DNA from: Deinobacterium chartae
GTDB lineage: Bacteria > Deinococcota > Deinococci > Deinococcales > Deinococcaceae
Assembly (NCBI RefSeq): GCF_014202645.1
Contig: NZ_JACHHG010000006.1
Location: forward strand, 186,001 to 250,000
Direction: 5' to 3'
DNA: 64,000 nt
Part shown: in pieces, positions 54,937 through 63,737 of the stretch
Layout: the number at the start of each line of letters is the position of its first letter
Numbering within the stretch: position 1 is the stretch's first letter
Position numbers and translations under genes: made by a program
The notes under the pieces: generated by a model
Told to the model about the DNA's origin: nothing
The model's input: the letters and a program-made list of their open reading frames with translations, nothing else
The model's database searches: none

Positions 54937-57876
54937 GTGAACTCACAACAGACGGTTGTGCCCAAACCGCGCCCCGCCGAATTGAGCCGCGACCGGCTTC
55001 TTCGGCTGTTCGGAGCCTGCGCTGACACCCGGCTGATCGCCCTGATCGCTCCGTCCGGCTACGGCAAGTCCACGCTGCTGGCCCAGTGGACACGCCGCTG
55101 CGAACGCCACTGCGCGTGGCTGCCGCTGCGTCCCGACGACGCCGATCCGCGCACTTTCGCCGCCTCGCTGCTGCGCGCCCTGAGCACCTACCTGCCCAAC
55201 CCCGCGCGCCCGCTCTCCGACCCTTTCCTCGAGCTCGGCTCGCGGCTTGATCAGGCCGAACTGAACCTGGATCTGGTCCTCGACCGCGCCGAGTACCTGA
55301 GCCCCGAGTCGAGTGCCTGCCTCGAGCGCCTGCTCGAAAACCTGGGCGAAGGGCACCGGGTGCTGCTGGCCGGCTACAGCCTCGAGCACATCGCGCTGCC
55401 CCGCCTGCTGGCCGAGGGGACCGCGCGCGTGATCGGTCCGGCGCAACTGGCCTTCACGTCCTGCGAAACGCACGCTTACCTCGAGGCGCGCGGCTACGAG
55501 GGAGACCCGGTCGCACTGCACACCGCTCTGGAGGGCTGGCCGGCGGGTGTGGCGCTGGCCGCCTCGGGGGCCGCGCCGGTGGTGACCCTGACCGACCTGG
55601 TACGCCTGGCGTTTCGCGAGCTGTCCCCCGAGCTGCGCGCCACGCTGTGCGAGGCCAGCGTGCTGCCCCTGTGGAGTGAGGCGGCGGCGCGCGAGTTGGG
55701 CTGCGCGTTGCCACGCGGCTGGCTGGCCCAGGTACGGCGCGCGGGCATTCCGCTGACCCCGCTGAGCGACGGCAGCTTTCAGCCGCACCAGCTGGTCGTT
55801 CAGACCCTGCAGCTCGAGCTGGCCGAGCGGCCCGAGCGCGCCTCAGAGCTGCACAGCCGCGCGGCCCGGCTGCTCGAGGCACAGGGCAGCGCTCTGAGCG
55901 CCCTGGAGCATTACCTTCGGGCGCGCAACTGGCCCGAGGCCCTGCGGCTGGCCTGCGCCCTGGCCGAAGATTTCGAGGCGCGCAGCGAGTACCGACTGAT
56001 GCGGCAGGTGCTGGAGTCCGTGCCGCCCGAACAGCTGACCCCAACGGCACGGCTGCTGCAGGCACACGCGCTGGTCCAGACCGGCGGCACGCCGCGCACG
56101 GTCGCGCTGCTGGACCCGCTGCCCGCCTCTGCCCGCAGCGACGCCCGGCTGTGGCTGGTGCAGTGCATCCTCGCCGCACGGCGCGGCCAGAGCGCTGCCC
56201 TGCTGGAGCTGGCCCAGCAGGGTCTGGCCCTGCCCGGGAGCCCGCCGCACATCGTCAGCGCGCTGCAGCTGTACCAGGCCTCGGCGCTGGTGGACTGCGG
56301 CCACGAGGAACAGGGCGCGGCCCTCGCCCGCGAACTGATCGGCTACGCAGCGGGCGGCCTGACCGCGCAGCTTGCCGGACTGACGCTGCTGCAGGGCCTG
56401 CACGCCCGCCGGGGCGAGTGGACCGAACACGACCACCTGCTGGAGCGCCGCCTCGAGCTGAGCGAGCAGGCCGGGCTCAGGCACGCCTGGGTCCACGCCC
56501 GCATCGACCGGATCGCGCGCTGCCGGGTGCTGGGACGCCTGGATGAGGCCGCGCGGCTGTGGGAGGCCGCGCGTCAGGCGGTCGAGCAGACCGGCGGGGC
56601 CTCGGAGGTGTTTTTGCACGAGCTGCGCGGCGAGCTGCAGCTGGCCCAACACCGTCCCCAAGAAGCCCTCGAGGCGTTTCAGCACGCGTCCGAACTGTGC
56701 CAGCACTTCGGGCACCACCGCATCTTGGGCCGGGTTCTGCTGGGCCGCGCCGAGACCCAGCTGCGTCTCGGGAACCTCGAGGCCGCGCAAGAAAGCCTGC
56801 TGCTGGCGCAGGCCACCCCGGCTGCCGGGGCCAGGTGGTTTCAGCACGCGCTGAATTTCGTGAGCGGCCTGCTGGCCCTCGAGGCCGACCGTGCCGAGCG
56901 GGCTGCCGAGCACTTGCGGCAGGTCGGGCACGCCTCGAGCGATCCTACGCACCGCCCGCGCGCACAGGCGCTGCTGGCCGAGCTCGACGCCCGAGCCGGG
57001 CACCTCGAGCGGGCGTCCCTGCAAGGCATTTTTGCCGAACTCGACCGGCTGGGCTCGGATTTCGCGCTGACCCTGGACCGCCCACAGCTCTCCCGGCTGC
57101 TGCAGCTTTGCGCGCAACGCGACTGGTACGTCGCGCGCCTCTCTGGAATCGGTCCGCATACGGCTTTACGCGCTCCGCTGCTGCACCTTCGCACCCTGGG
57201 GAGCCTCGAGGTCAGCATCGACGGCGTGCCGGTCCGGCTGCCGCTGGCCAAGGGCGGTGAGCTGCTGGCCTGGCTGGCCCTGCACGGCCAGGCCAGCCGC
57301 GAGCAGTTGGTAAATGCGCTATGGGACGGTTGCAACGCGACCCGACATCACGAGTACTGCCGGGTCGCCATCCGCCGCCTGCGCGTGGCGCTGAGCGCGG
57401 CGGGCCAACTGGACTTCAATCCCCTGCCGTTCGACGGCCACAGCTACCGCATCGCTCCGCAGTTCCGGGTGACCCTCGACCTCGAGGCCCTGCGCGCCGC
57501 CGAGCAAACCCCGCAACAGCCCGAAGCCCTCGAGGCAGCGCTCAAGGCTTACCGCGGCCCGTTCCTGCCCGAAGCCGAAACCGAATGGGCCGAGGTGCTG
57601 CGTAGCCAGCTCGAGGCGAGCGCGCTGCGCCTGGCCCTGCATCTGGGCGATTCGCTGCTGCCCAGCGATCCACGGCGGGCGGCAGCGGCCTTTGAGCGCG
57701 CCCTGGCGCTCGATCCGCTGACCGCCGAGGCGTACTTGGGGCTGTGCCGCGCGCACCTGCAAAGCGGCAACCGCCTGGCGGCCCGCGCGGTACACGACGA
57801 GTACCGCAGGCACCTGGGCTGGGACGACCCGCGCGGAGACCTCGAGCGTGCCCTGCTGGAACTGCTGCGCAGCTGA
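54937..57876 (+). CDS. STAND ATPase-TPR regulator with C-terminal SARP (wHTH-BTAD) module
   Basis: A 979-residue transcriptional activator. The N-terminal NTPase has Walker A IAPSGYGKSTLLAQWTRR (about residues 37-54) and a Walker B-like LDLVLDRAEYLSPE. About 400 residues of MalT-like TPR helices follow (LLQAHALVQTGGTPRTVALL, LYQASALVDCGHEEQGAALA). From about residue 748 comes an OmpR-like winged helix (LRTLGSLEVSIDGVPVRLPL, LLAWLALHGQASREQLVNAL, RVAIRRLRVALSAA), and from about 840 a BTAD (AYRGPFLPEAETEWAEVLRS, LDPLTAEAYLGLCRAHLQSG). Classical SARPs carry the DNA-binding and BTAD part first, so the domain order is reversed. It starts with GTG after CGAGG, diverges from the lanthipeptide operon and probably activates it. 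Confidence 0.88.
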   Translation: MNSQQTVVPKPRPAELSRDRLLRLFGACADTRLIALIAPSGYGKSTLLAQWTRRCERHCAWLPLRPDDADPRTFAASLLRALSTYLPNPARPLSDPFLELGSRLDQAELNLDLVLDRAEYLSPESSACLERLLENLGEGHRVLLAGYSLEHIALPRLLAEGTARVIGPAQLAFTSCETHAYLEARGYEGDPVALHTALEGWPAGVALAASGAAPVVTLTDLVRLAFRELSPELRATLCEASVLPLWSEAAARELGCALPRGWLAQVRRAGIPLTPLSDGSFQPHQLVVQTLQLELAERPERASELHSRAARLLEAQGSALSALEHYLRARNWPEALRLACALAEDFEARSEYRLMRQVLESVPPEQLTPTARLLQAHALVQTGGTPRTVALLDPLPASARSDARLWLVQCILAARRGQSAALLELAQQGLALPGSPPHIVSALQLYQASALVDCGHEEQGAALARELIGYAAGGLTAQLAGLTLLQGLHARRGEWTEHDHLLERRLELSEQAGLRHAWVHARIDRIARCRVLGRLDEAARLWEAARQAVEQTGGASEVFLHELRGELQLAQHRPQEALEAFQHASELCQHFGHHRILGRVLLGRAETQLRLGNLEAAQESLLLAQATPAAGARWFQHALNFVSGLLALEADRAERAAEHLRQVGHASSDPTHRPRAQALLAELDARAGHLERASLQGIFAELDRLGSDFALTLDRPQLSRLLQLCAQRDWYVARLSGIGPHTALRAPLLHLRTLGSLEVSIDGVPVRLPLAKGGELLAWLALHGQASREQLVNALWDGCNATRHHEYCRVAIRRLRVALSAAGQLDFNPLPFDGHSYRIAPQFRVTLDLEALRAAEQTPQQPEALEAALKAYRGPFLPEAETEWAEVLRSQLEASALRLALHLGDSLLPSDPRRAAAAFERALALDPLTAEAYLGLCRAHLQSGNRLAARAVHDEYRRHLGWDDPRGDLERALLELLRS

Positions 57877-57884
57877 AGGCCGCT

Positions 57885-57900
57885 GTCCCAGCTTTGTCCC
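57885..57900 (+). promoter_or_regulatory. GTCCC direct repeat upstream of the 43-residue peptide gene
   Basis: GTCCC at 57885 and 57896 (TGTCCCAG repeated with 11-bp spacing), about 14 bp before a TACTTT -10-like box. It is the same box and spacing as in the lanthipeptide regulatory region, suggesting one regulator. Confidence 0.6.
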
Positions 57901-57948
57901 AGGGCCCTCGTCATACTTTCAGACGTCCATGTTCCCGCGAGGTGACGT

Positions 57949-58080
57949 ATGAAAAGCCGTTTAATCCGCTTGCTGGCTGTCGGTCTGTTCGCCCTGACCC
58001 TGTGGGGCGCGGCACCGTTTCCCGTGCCCGCCACTCCGTGTATGCCCATGCCCGAGTGCCTGCCGCACCCGCAGGTATAA
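57949..58080 (+). CDS. Small secreted peptide, 43 residues
   Basis: A short gene with GAGGTGA upstream of the ATG. The product has a clear signal-like start (MKSRLIRLLAVGLFALTLWG) and then a short proline-rich tail with two cysteines (PFPVPATPCMPMPECLPHPQ). It follows the SARP-type regulator on the same strand, but the GTCCC repeat and a TACTTT box in the 72-bp gap give it its own regulated promoter. It might be a signalling or immunity peptide, or a secreted factor of the lanthipeptide system. It resembles no family I know. Confidence 0.65.
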   Translation: MKSRLIRLLAVGLFALTLWGAAPFPVPATPCMPMPECLPHPQV

Positions 58081-58082
58081 AA

Positions 58083-58115
58083 GCGCCTGTCCGCGCAAAT
58101 GGCGCGGACAGGCGC
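58083..58115. terminator. Terminator after the small secreted peptide gene
   Basis: A 14-bp perfect stem (GCGCCTGTCCGCGC with its complement at 58102-58115) with loop AAATG, between convergent genes. Confidence 0.8.
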
Positions 58116-58128
58116 GAGGGCGTGGGCC

Positions 58129-58446
58129 TCAGCGGCCGTCGTTCAGGCCACGCTCGACGCCGTCACGGATGGCGTCGGTCTGGTCCTGCAATTCCCGAAC
58201 CCCGTCGCGCAGGTTCTGACCCACTTCGTCGCCCAACTGGTCCGCTTGCTCACGAACATCCTTGACGCCCCGTTCCACGTGGTCGCGTAACTGCCCGGCA
58301 TCCTGCTGGAATTCGTTGACCTGCTCCTGGGTTTCCCGTTCGAGCTGGGACTCGCGGCCGTCGTTGACACCGGTACAAGCCGACAGCGCGGAGAGCAGAC
58401 CGGCAACCAGCACGGCTGACATCAGCGGTTGCTTGCGCATGTTCAT
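58129..58446 (-). CDS. Small helical lipoprotein
   Basis: A 105-residue protein with a lipoprotein signal (MRKQPLMSAVLVAGLLSALSAC, lipobox LSAC followed by TG). The mature part is a charged, heptad-like helix built from repeats such as QLRDHVERGVKDVREQADQL and NLRDGVRELQDQTDAIRDGV. This suggests a coiled-coil or apolipophorin-like helix at the membrane surface. The ATG at 58446 has GGGAGG upstream. It is transcribed alone between two terminal regions. No known family; a structural or stress role is possible. Confidence 0.75.
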   Translation of the reverse strand: MNMRKQPLMSAVLVAGLLSALSACTGVNDGRESQLERETQEQVNEFQQDAGQLRDHVERGVKDVREQADQLGDEVGQNLRDGVRELQDQTDAIRDGVERGLNDGR

Positions 58447-58577
58447 AGCTGCCTCCCGCTCGGTCACGTTCCGAGCACCCTTACGGTAAGCGAACGAACC
58501 CTGAGGACCGCCGCACGCCCCGGGCATGGACTTCACCTTCTCTTACCGTTGCCTTGAAGTTTTCTCGATTTCAAACC

Positions 58578-60686
58578 TCAGGGCGTTTTGCGGCCGCTCG
58601 AGCGGGACAGGCCGGAGCGCCCCCCACCCTGTCCGACGGCAGGCATCGTGAAGTAAAAGGTGGTTCCCTTCCCCAGCTGCGACTCGAGCCACATTCGCCC
58701 GCCGTGCCGCTCCACGATCTTCCGGGCCATGGAAAGGCCGATTCCGCTGCCCTCGTAACGGTCTCGGGTATGCAGGCGCTGGAAAAGCGCGAAGATCTTA
58801 TCGAAATACTGCTCTTCGATGCCGATCCCGTTGTCTTTCACCGCAAAGCGCACCCAGCCGCCCTCCCGGACCGCGGTCACCTCGACCCGGGGCGGACGGT
58901 CCGGCACACGGAATTTCAGGCCGTTCATGAGCAGGTTTTGCAGCACCTGACGGAACTGGGTCGCGTCGGCCTCGACCGGGGGCAGGTCGCCTACCGTCAC
59001 GCTGGCCTGCAACTCGTGAATCTGCACCTCGAGGTCGCGTACGACCTGGGCGACGAGCTCGGCCGTATTCACCGCCTCTGTGGGCGCAGGTTCCGCAGCG
59101 ACCCGCGAGAAGGCCAGCAGGTCGCGGATCAGACGCCCCATGCGTTCGGTGCCCTCACGGATGAACTGCATGTATTGCTCGGCCCTGGGATCGAGCTGCC
59201 CGGAGTAACGGCTGACCAGCAACTGCGAAAACGACGTGATGGTGCGCAGCGGCTCTTGCAGGTCATGGCTGGCCACATAGGCGAACTGCTCCAGTTCGGC
59301 GTTGCTGCGTTCGAGTTCGGCGGTGCGCTGCGCCAGGCGGTCAACGCCCTGCGCACCTTCGATGAGGAGGCCCAGGCAGCGCGTCACCGTCTCGAGCACC
59401 ACCCGGTCCACCGAGGTCCAGGTCCGCTGGTGAAACAATCCTACCGCGATCACGCCAAACACCTGATCCCGCACGATCAACGGCAGCACCGCGCTCGCTC
59501 CAACGTGGCTCACCATTTCGCCCAGGTTGTCCGTATCGATGTCGTAAACGTCCTGATAAAACGGCTGCCGCGTGGTCCAGGGAATCATCAGGTTACGCAG
59601 GTCCTGGTAAGGCAGGCCCGCGTCCACAGCGGCTTGCAGCCCGGAGTTCCCCAGGTCTCCGACCTGCACCCGCGCCCGCCAGGTCTGGCCCTCGAGTTCG
59701 AAATAGATCAGATACCCCTCGGGCAGCAGCGGCATCATGATCTCTCCGGCGCGCCGCACCAGCGTATACGGATCGGACTGCAAGCTGATACCGCTGAACA
59801 ACTCGGTAAACGCCTCGAGTGCCTGGTTGCGCACGGCCAGTTCGGCGCGTTGCGCTTCCAGGCGCGCGGCGACCTCGGCCCGTTCGAGCGCCAGGGTAAG
59901 GCTGCGTCCGACGGCACGCACCACCGCCTTGTCGCGTTCGCTCCAGCGCTGCGTGTCCTTGAGGCCCACGGCCAGCAGACCCCGCAGCTTTCCGTCCACC
60001 TGCAGCGGATAAAGTCCGGCCGTACCGTATTCTTCGGTGTGCGCTATGCGTTCGCGCTCCGGGTCCCAGGCATCGACAAAGGCCGGCTCTCCGCTCTGGG
60101 TCGCGGCGGCGAAAACCGGCGTATCGCGCTCGAAGCCGGCCGTGATCGTAGCGAGCGTATCGCTGCGGATATCCTCGGTCCAGACCCGCGCGATCCAGCG
60201 ATCCCCCTGCAGTTCGTAGAGGGCCGCGCTGCAGTCACGAAAGAAGTTATTGAGCACCTGCAGGGCCCAGCGCGCCAGCACATACACATCGGTATCGGTT
60301 CCGGCAGACTCGGCGAAGCTCACAAAGGCCTCGAGGGCCCGCACCCGCTCCTCGAGGTGCGCTACTGCGTGGGGGTCGGGTGCCTGGCGGACCAGCGCCG
60401 CCGGAACGCTCCCCAAGACGCTGCGCAGCGGGGTGATGTCCAGCCTGGCCGGATCGCGCAGGGCAAGCGTCACCGGCCGTCCGCTGTGCAGCGCCTCTCT
60501 CAGGGCCTCACGAAATTCCTCGAGGAGGTCGGCATCCAGCAGGTCGCCCAGGCTCTCGGGTGCGGTCTGGTGCAACACCTGTCCCTGCTCGTCCACGATC
60601 CAGAGCGGGGCGGACGGTGCTGGGACAGCCGCACTGTTGTCAAAAGAGATCAAAGAGGAGTCGGAGCCGTCGGGGACAGAAGGCAT
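58578..60686 (-). CDS. GAF-domain sensor histidine kinase
   Basis: A 702-residue cytoplasmic kinase. An N-terminal PAS-like stretch (LWIVDEQGQVLHQ) is followed by two GAF-like domains (about residues 110-280 and 300-445, e.g. GLYPLQVDGKLRGLLAVGLKD and SAVLPLIVRDQVFGVIAVGLF). The HisKA phosphoacceptor is YVASHDLQEPLRTITSFSQL, and the ATPase has NLLMNGLKF, VKDNGIGIEEQYFDKIFALF and GSGIGLSMARKIVERHGG. The layout resembles phytochrome-type kinases, but the chromophore cysteine context is not evident. No response regulator gene is adjacent. TAGTAT at 60694-60699 ends seven nt before the ATG, which fixed the start. Confidence 0.9.
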   Translation of the reverse strand: MPSVPDGSDSSLISFDNSAAVPAPSAPLWIVDEQGQVLHQTAPESLGDLLDADLLEEFREALREALHSGRPVTLALRDPARLDITPLRSVLGSVPAALVRQAPDPHAVAHLEERVRALEAFVSFAESAGTDTDVYVLARWALQVLNNFFRDCSAALYELQGDRWIARVWTEDIRSDTLATITAGFERDTPVFAAATQSGEPAFVDAWDPERERIAHTEEYGTAGLYPLQVDGKLRGLLAVGLKDTQRWSERDKAVVRAVGRSLTLALERAEVAARLEAQRAELAVRNQALEAFTELFSGISLQSDPYTLVRRAGEIMMPLLPEGYLIYFELEGQTWRARVQVGDLGNSGLQAAVDAGLPYQDLRNLMIPWTTRQPFYQDVYDIDTDNLGEMVSHVGASAVLPLIVRDQVFGVIAVGLFHQRTWTSVDRVVLETVTRCLGLLIEGAQGVDRLAQRTAELERSNAELEQFAYVASHDLQEPLRTITSFSQLLVSRYSGQLDPRAEQYMQFIREGTERMGRLIRDLLAFSRVAAEPAPTEAVNTAELVAQVVRDLEVQIHELQASVTVGDLPPVEADATQFRQVLQNLLMNGLKFRVPDRPPRVEVTAVREGGWVRFAVKDNGIGIEEQYFDKIFALFQRLHTRDRYEGSGIGLSMARKIVERHGGRMWLESQLGKGTTFYFTMPAVGQGGGRSGLSRSSGRKTP

Positions 60687-60693
60687 CGGGCCA

Positions 60694-60699
60694 ATACTA
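60694..60699 (-). promoter_or_regulatory. -10 box of a leaderless promoter for the histidine kinase gene
   Basis: TAGTAT on the minus strand ends seven nt before the ATG at 60686, with no Shine-Dalgarno sequence. Confidence 0.6.
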
Positions 60700-60891
60700 T
60701 CACGCTGAAGAGCTTTTCTTTTCCACGAGGCCGCCCGCTCCGACAACCGCAAAGAGTGCGTGCCTGGCTACAGAATTCAGCTTTGAACGGCCTTCACAAT
60801 AACAGATTTCCCTCCTGTTTTCCGTGATCTGCGCTGCTGGCACCGGCCTGCGCGAGCGCGCATCATACGCGTTGCACTCGAGGAGGTGCCC

Positions 60892-61620
60892 ATGCAACTC
60901 AGCGAACACGCCTACACCCTGCCCCTGCACTATCCTTTCGCTGGACAAACGGCCACCTTGCACCTTGGCCTGATCCTCGACCCCCGGCACGGACCGACGC
61001 TGATCGACAGCGGCATGCCCGGCAGCCTGGGGGCCATTGCCGCCGCGCTCGAAGACCTTGGCCTGCGTCTGCGGGAGCTGCGGCGTCTGGTGCTGACCCA
61101 CCAGGACCTCGACCACGTTGGCAGCGCTGCCGACGTGGTCCGTGAAAGCGGCGCGGAAGTGCTGGCCCACCGCGCCGACACCGCTTACATCGAGGGCCGC
61201 CTGCCGCTGCTCAAACCCATGCCCCAAGCAGCCCTCGAGCGCATGCCTCCCCAGGCACGCGCCGTCTTTGAAACGGCTCCGGAGCCGGTACGCGTGGACC
61301 GTCCGCTCGAGGGCGGCGAGCGCCTGGACCTGGCCGGAGGCACCCGGGTGATCTTCACGCCGGGGCATACGCCCGGCCACCTGTGCCTGTACCTCGAGCG
61401 GGCACGCATCCTGTTCACCGCCGACGCCCTGAACGTTCACGGCGGCCAACTGGCCCTTCCCTATCCTCCGGTGACGCCCGACATGGACGAAGCGGTCCGT
61501 TCGATCAGTCGGCTCGCGGACCTCGAGGTGGACACGCTGGTGTCCTATCACGGCGGCGTCACGCACGGCGACCTGCCCGCCCGCCTGCGCGCACTGGCCG
61601 CCGGCTACACGCCCGCCTGA
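60892..61620 (+). CDS. MBL-fold metallo-hydrolase
   Basis: A 242-residue metallo-beta-lactamase-fold hydrolase. Ligand motifs are LVLTHQDLDHVGSAADVV (here THQDLDH replaces the usual HxHxDH, so the first His is Gln), IFTPGHTPGHLCLYLE, FTADALNVHGG and SYHGGVTHGD. LILDPRHGPTLIDSGMPGSL near the start matches the usual substrate-side strand. GAGGAGG at 60880-60886 selects the ATG at 60892. Closest types are glyoxalase II-like or quorum-quenching-like hydrolases, but the substrate is unclear. Confidence 0.9.
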   Translation: MQLSEHAYTLPLHYPFAGQTATLHLGLILDPRHGPTLIDSGMPGSLGAIAAALEDLGLRLRELRRLVLTHQDLDHVGSAADVVRESGAEVLAHRADTAYIEGRLPLLKPMPQAALERMPPQARAVFETAPEPVRVDRPLEGGERLDLAGGTRVIFTPGHTPGHLCLYLERARILFTADALNVHGGQLALPYPPVTPDMDEAVRSISRLADLEVDTLVSYHGGVTHGDLPARLRALAAGYTPA

Positions 61621-61734
61621 CCCCAGCGCGCCTCTTGATGGACGTTTGGCACAGACATGGTAAGGATGCATCAACTCGCCTCTAACCCCTTCCATGGCCG
61701 GCTTACCTATAAATAAAGCCGGAGGTGCAGGATT

Positions 61735-61929
61735 ATGCCGATTCGTCTTTCAACCGTACTGTACGCCCTGGGTTTCTTCTCGATTGCCGTTTCCGCGATG
61801 AATTACCTGCCGGGCCGGGCCAAGACCGGCTCCGAAAAAGAACGGGACGGGCTGTTCGTCGGCGAGTGGGTGCCCACGTTCTTTATCCTGGGCAAGATCG
61901 CCGAGGACCGCGAACACAAACGCGAATAA
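61735..61929 (+). CDS. Small membrane protein
   Basis: A 64-residue protein with an N-terminal hydrophobic helix ([21 protein letters not shown]), a short charged loop, a second short hydrophobic stretch ([12 protein letters not shown]) and a charged tail (AEDREHKRE). CGGAGGTGC lies upstream of the ATG, and a TATAAA box overlaps an inverted repeat at about 61698-61722. A strong palindromic terminator follows. No family assigned. Confidence 0.65.
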   Translation: MPIRLSTVLYALGFFSIAVSAMNYLPGRAKTGSEKERDGLFVGEWVPTFFILGKIAEDREHKRE

Positions 61930-61940
61930 GACAAGGTCCT

Positions 61941-61976
61941 GCAGCCGGCCCGCGCCACGTGGCGCGGGCCGGCTGC
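61941..61976. terminator. 36-bp perfect loopless palindrome
   Basis: Bases 61941-61958 are the exact reverse complement of 61959-61976. It lies 12 bp after the small membrane protein gene. Confidence 0.75.
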
Positions 61977-62048
61977 GTGTGCCTCCGCCTCCGGCCCGGT
62001 TATAAAGGAAACACAACCGCCGCCTGTCAAAGCCCACAAGGAGCGACC

Positions 62049-62780
62049 ATGCCCTTACCGCGCGTCACCGTCTGGAACGAATACCGTCATGAACTCCAAA
62101 ACCCGCAGGTCCGCGAGATCTACCCGGACGGCATTCACAGTACCCTGGCCGCCGCCCTGCGCGCCGCTGGCCTCGAGGTTGCCACCGCCACGCTCGACGA
62201 ACCCGAGCACGGCCTCAGCGCCGAGCGGCTCGCGCAGACCGACGTGCTGGTGTGGTGGGGCCATATCGCCCACCAGGAGGTCAGCGACGCGGTCGCCGAC
62301 CGGGTTCAGGCCCGGGTCCTCGAGGGGATGGGGCTGGTGGTCTTGCACTCGGGGCATTTCTCCAAGATCTTCCGGCGTCTGATGGGAACGGGCTGTGACC
62401 TCAAGTGGCGCGAGGGCGGAGACCGCGAGCGGCTGTGGGTGGTCGCTCCCGGCCATCCCATCGCGCAGGGGCTGGGCGAGTACATCGAGCTGGAACGCGA
62501 GGAGATGTACGGCGAGCCTTTTGACGTGCCCCCGCCCGAAACGCTGGTGTTCGTCAGCTGGTTCAGCGGCGGCGAGGTGTTCCGCAGCGGCGGCTGCTAC
62601 ACCCGTGGACACGGCCGCATCTTCTACTTCCGGCCCGGCCACGAGACCCTGCCCACCTACCACCACCCGCAAATCCAGCAGGTCATCGTCAACGCCGTGC
62701 GCTGGGCCGCGCCCACCCCGGGTGCCGCTCGCGCTTTTGGCAACCGCTTGCCCCTCGAGGAAATCCGCCCGTCCGAGTAA
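62049..62780 (+). CDS. ThuA-like domain protein
   Basis: A 243-residue protein of the ThuA (trehalose-utilisation, glutamine-amidotransferase-like) fold. Segments include [78 protein letters not shown] and [29 protein letters not shown]. Proteins of this subfamily appear in sugar catabolism, but the enzymatic role is unproven. AAGGAG precedes the ATG at 62049; the frame is open upstream but runs through a terminator. It is likely transcribed alone from a TTATAA box near 62000. Confidence 0.9.
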   Translation: MPLPRVTVWNEYRHELQNPQVREIYPDGIHSTLAAALRAAGLEVATATLDEPEHGLSAERLAQTDVLVWWGHIAHQEVSDAVADRVQARVLEGMGLVVLHSGHFSKIFRRLMGTGCDLKWREGGDRERLWVVAPGHPIAQGLGEYIELEREEMYGEPFDVPPPETLVFVSWFSGGEVFRSGGCYTRGHGRIFYFRPGHETLPTYHHPQIQQVIVNAVRWAAPTPGAARAFGNRLPLEEIRPSE

Positions 62781-62816
62781 GCGGGGGCAGCCGTTCCCGC
62801 CGCGTTCCCAGAGCTT

Positions 62817-63737
62817 TCAGTTCCAGGTCCGTGCCGCCTGCACCTCGATCTTTCCGTTCCGGACGCGGGTCACAAAGCAAGGCTGAGCGTGCGCCGAGGG
62901 CCCCTCGAGGACCGAGCCGTCTTGCAGGCGAAAGCGCGAGCCGTGCCACGGACAGCGCAGGCTGCCCTGCTGCAGCTCTCCCTCGGCGAGCGGTCCGCCC
63001 AGGTGCGCGCAGCGCTCGGCCAGCGCGTACACCTGCCCCTCTTGTCGCACCAGCACCACCGGCACCTCTCCGGCCAGCACCCGGGTCGGCCGGTTTTCGG
63101 GCAGGGCCTGCTCCTCGAGGACCGGCACGAACCCGTCGGGCGGCGCGAGGTCCGCGACGTGCGTTACGCCCTGCGCTTCCTTGTAGACCAGCGTACCGCC
63201 CAGATGCGCGCTGGCCCCGGAGATCATGAAGGCCGCCCAGCCCAGTGGGCGCGCGACGCCGCGCGCGCCCCGGGCGCGCAGCACGCTCGAGGCGATGTAC
63301 ATCAGCAGCGCCGTGGCGTTCAGGCTGCCGTGCACGAAGCCCACCCGCCGCTTGAGCTTGAATTCGCCCACCTTGTGCCAGTCGGTCAGACCGGTCACTG
63401 CCGCGAAGGCCGCGCCGACGATGCCGACGTTCACGGCGATGTCCGCGCCCGCGCGCACCTCGCGCCGCCCGCGCAGGTCCAGCAGGTCCAAAACGCCCGC
63501 CACGGTCCAGGCCCCGATGGGAACGGTGACGATCACCGGATGCAGCGGCGTCCCGATGGGAACGCCGTGCAGCGCGTTTTCCAGGCTGCGGGTCAGGCGG
63601 CCTCCCGAGCGGAACAGCGTGGCGATGCCGCGCTGAAGTGGCACGGCCAGGCGGTCAATCCAGCCCTGACGGTCTATGAGCTGTGCGGCGGGGTCAACAC
63701 TGCGGTCGTAACGGCGTGGCTGCGGCTCTTGCGTCAT
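62817..63737 (-). CDS. Rieske [2Fe-2S] protein with N-terminal DUF2231 membrane domain
   Basis: A 306-residue fusion. The N-terminal DUF2231 part (about residues 35-190) has four membrane helices, with ENALHGVPIGTPLHPVIVTVPIGAWTVAGVLDLL and RRVGFVHGSLNATALLMYIASSVL in segments. The C-terminal Rieske domain (about 205-300) carries both cluster motifs, CAHLGGPLAEG and CPWHGSRFRLQDGSV, so the Fe-S site is intact. It probably serves as a membrane-bound electron carrier; the partner is unknown. A TACCCT box and CGAGG lie shortly upstream of the ATG. Confidence 0.93.
   Translation of the reverse strand: MTQEPQPRRYDRSVDPAAQLIDRQGWIDRLAVPLQRGIATLFRSGGRLTRSLENALHGVPIGTPLHPVIVTVPIGAWTVAGVLDLLDLRGRREVRAGADIAVNVGIVGAAFAAVTGLTDWHKVGEFKLKRRVGFVHGSLNATALLMYIASSVLRARGARGVARPLGWAAFMISGASAHLGGTLVYKEAQGVTHVADLAPPDGFVPVLEEQALPENRPTRVLAGEVPVVLVRQEGQVYALAERCAHLGGPLAEGELQQGSLRCPWHGSRFRLQDGSVLEGPSAHAQPCFVTRVRNGKIEVQAARTWN

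Noticed and set aside
58554-60827. Long rightward open frame opposite the histidine kinase gene
   Set aside because: The opposite strand encodes a clear HisKA/HATPase protein; the antisense frame has low-complexity His/Gln/Arg-rich content typical of shadow frames.
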